64,000 nt of DNA from CAIKMD01 sp963702925 (GTDB lineage Bacteria > Pseudomonadota > Alphaproteobacteria > ATCC43930 > CGMCC-115725): NCBI GenBank assembly GCA_963702925.1, contig OY969771.1, forward strand, positions 3,844,001 through 3,908,000, in the 5' to 3' direction. The notes beneath the pieces are model-generated. The model was given only the letters and a program-made list of their open reading frames with translations, searched no databases and was not told the DNA's origin. Of this stretch, positions 63,265 through 64,000 are shown one piece after another. The stretch's first letter is position 1. The number at the start of each line of letters is the position of its first letter. Position numbers and translations under genes: made by a program.

Positions 63265-63297
63265 GGGCGACGCCGTCGGGTCGACGGCATCGCTATT

Positions 63298-63843
63298 TCA
63301 GCGCGGCGGGTCGCGGCCGTTAATTTCGGCGATCCGCCGGGCGACCTCGTCGACCAGGTTCCAATCCGTATACTCGACGCAAGTCGTGGGATCGGTCGGC
63401 CCGCCCGTCAGCTTCATGATGAGGCGGATCAGCTGCCGGTCCAGCCAGCGGTAACGCGAATAATCCAGGCGTCCGGCAATCGCTCGGGCGAAGACCGGCG
63501 CCAGCCGGTGGCGAGCGATCGACTTGCGGAGATAGACATTGCCCGCGACCGTGTCCTTGCCGGCCTTCCGCGCCGTCAAATTGACCGACAACAGGACCAG
63601 CGCGGGCGGAACGCGCAAGGCGCGAAAGCGCGCCAGGAATTGCTCGGCTTCCGGCAAAGGCCGGCCATAACGCACGGCCGCGACGACCACGACGAGCCGC
63701 GTCTCCGCCAGGCTTTGCGCTGTCGGCAAGGACGCCGTCAAATCATGCGGCGGCGCGGCTATGCCGCTTTCGGCGAGGCGGGCGGCAATGCGCTCGGCGA
63801 TGCGCCGCGATTGGCCGTCACGTGTCGCGTAAAAGAGTTGCAT
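63298..63843 (-). CDS. hemG: quinone-dependent protoporphyrinogen oxidase HemG-like flavodoxin
   Basis: A 181-residue flavodoxin-fold enzyme that oxidises protoporphyrinogen IX in heme synthesis. The FMN loop YATRDGQSRRIAERIA at 5-20 and the HemG signatures VNLTARKAGKD (about 87-97), YSRYRWLDRQLIRLIMKLTG (about 129-148) and CVEYTDWN fit closely. It is convergent with the membrane cytochrome gene. A partial cytochrome c gene lies upstream on the same strand. Confidence 0.92.
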   Translation of the reverse strand: MQLFYATRDGQSRRIAERIAARLAESGIAAPPHDLTASLPTAQSLAETRLVVVVAAVRYGRPLPEAEQFLARFRALRVPPALVLLSVNLTARKAGKDTVAGNVYLRKSIARHRLAPVFARAIAGRLDYSRYRWLDRQLIRLIMKLTGGPTDPTTCVEYTDWNLVDEVARRIAEINGRDPPR

Positions 63844-63965
63844 GTCGCGACCGAAAGGCTGCCGAGCGATGCGAGAGAAATGATCGGGCGACGCGCGCTC
63901 CGTCGAACGCGCGCGAGGTCGGGCGCGCTCGTCTCACCGCGCGCGGCGCGCAGGCCGCAGGCGGC

Positions 63966-64000
63966 TCATCCCGGCGGTTGGCTGGCGTAATAGGACGCGA
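63966..64000 (-). CDS. C-terminal end of a further cytochrome c, cut by window edge
   Basis: The last ten codons read ASYYASQPPG and stop at TGA (63966-63968). AxYYASQPP is the usual end of c4/c5-type cytochrome domains (compare LAAYYASLK of the gene at 62046). It is too short for certainty, but the match and neighbours support it. It is in the same direction as hemG and 122 bases upstream of it. Confidence 0.6.
   Translation of the reverse strand, partial: ASYYASQPPG

Overview
This 64 kb window is a GC-rich, densely packed chromosomal segment from an alphaproteobacterium. The class is suggested by an NDUFA12-type complex I accessory gene next to mlaD, a DUF2155 gene, aat and an aroQ-accB-accC cluster. 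A class II (B12-dependent) ribonucleotide reductase, a ccmF-ccmH-ccmI block, a HemG-type protoporphyrinogen oxidase and a groESL operon with a CIRCE element fit this. I cannot fix the order or genus from sequence alone. Almost everything reads as ordinary chromosome. The exceptions are a lower-GC patch at the left end (about 1-1510) and one IS30-family insertion (6681-7703).

Layout. 1-1510: foreign-looking module with a RelE/HigB-like toxin candidate, an HTH partner and a DUF6941-like protein. 1663-4461 (minus): alpha/beta hydrolase, periplasmic binding protein and permease of an ABC importer with no ATPase gene nearby. 4633-6555: a dihydroxyphthalate-decarboxylase-like protein with a histone-H1-like tail, then a MOSC protein. 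6681-7703: IS30. 7803-12617: small hypothetical and housekeeping genes, including a GlcG/HbpS protein, an SGNH hydrolase, an orphan Leu/Ile/Val-type binding protein and a PAS protein. 12806-17361: signalling cluster with a receiver protein that has Glu at the phospho-site, a large hybrid histidine kinase and a NarL-type regulator. It is followed by two long hairpins. 17493-25154: secreted hydrolase, CMD-family protein, OFA-type MFS carrier with a 42-residue companion, a lipoprotein, a FemAB-like gene broken by an in-frame stop, and a RidA protein. 25351-27546: secreted Cache protein plus chemoreceptor. 27828-31520: nrdJ with NrdR-like boxes and terminators.

31907-38085: FAH-family enzyme, NDUFA12, mlaD, methyltransferase, two small proteins, aat, accC, accB and aroQ. 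38213-41112: pirin, MarR, maleylacetoacetate isomerase and VOC protein. 41120-43777: copper-type P-ATPase divergent from csoR, with a CsoR operator between them. 43822-45520: M48 protease and LemA. 45600-50599: EmrAB-type efflux pump, LysR, a 57-residue protein, and a divergent TetR gene with a 15-bp-arm operator. 50871-52077: bacteriohemerythrin and a Met/Gly-rich LTXXQ protein with a perfect FNR/FixK-type box. 52200-54197: groESL. 54392-55984: M24-fold protein lacking metal ligands and an H1-like protein. 56100-56174: tRNA-Val(CAC). 56266-60230: ccmI, ccmH and ccmF. 60716-64000: four-heme cytochrome c, one-heme cytochrome c, a membrane protein with a CXXCH motif and His-containing membrane helices, hemG, and the C-terminus of another cytochrome c.

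The most interesting parts are the right-end cytochrome cluster, which lies directly beyond the cytochrome c maturation genes and may form a membrane-linked electron-transfer unit, and several regulatory sites that can be read directly. No CRISPR array, prophage or defence island is visible. Starts were chosen by ribosome-binding sites, signal peptides and family length, and many are inferences.
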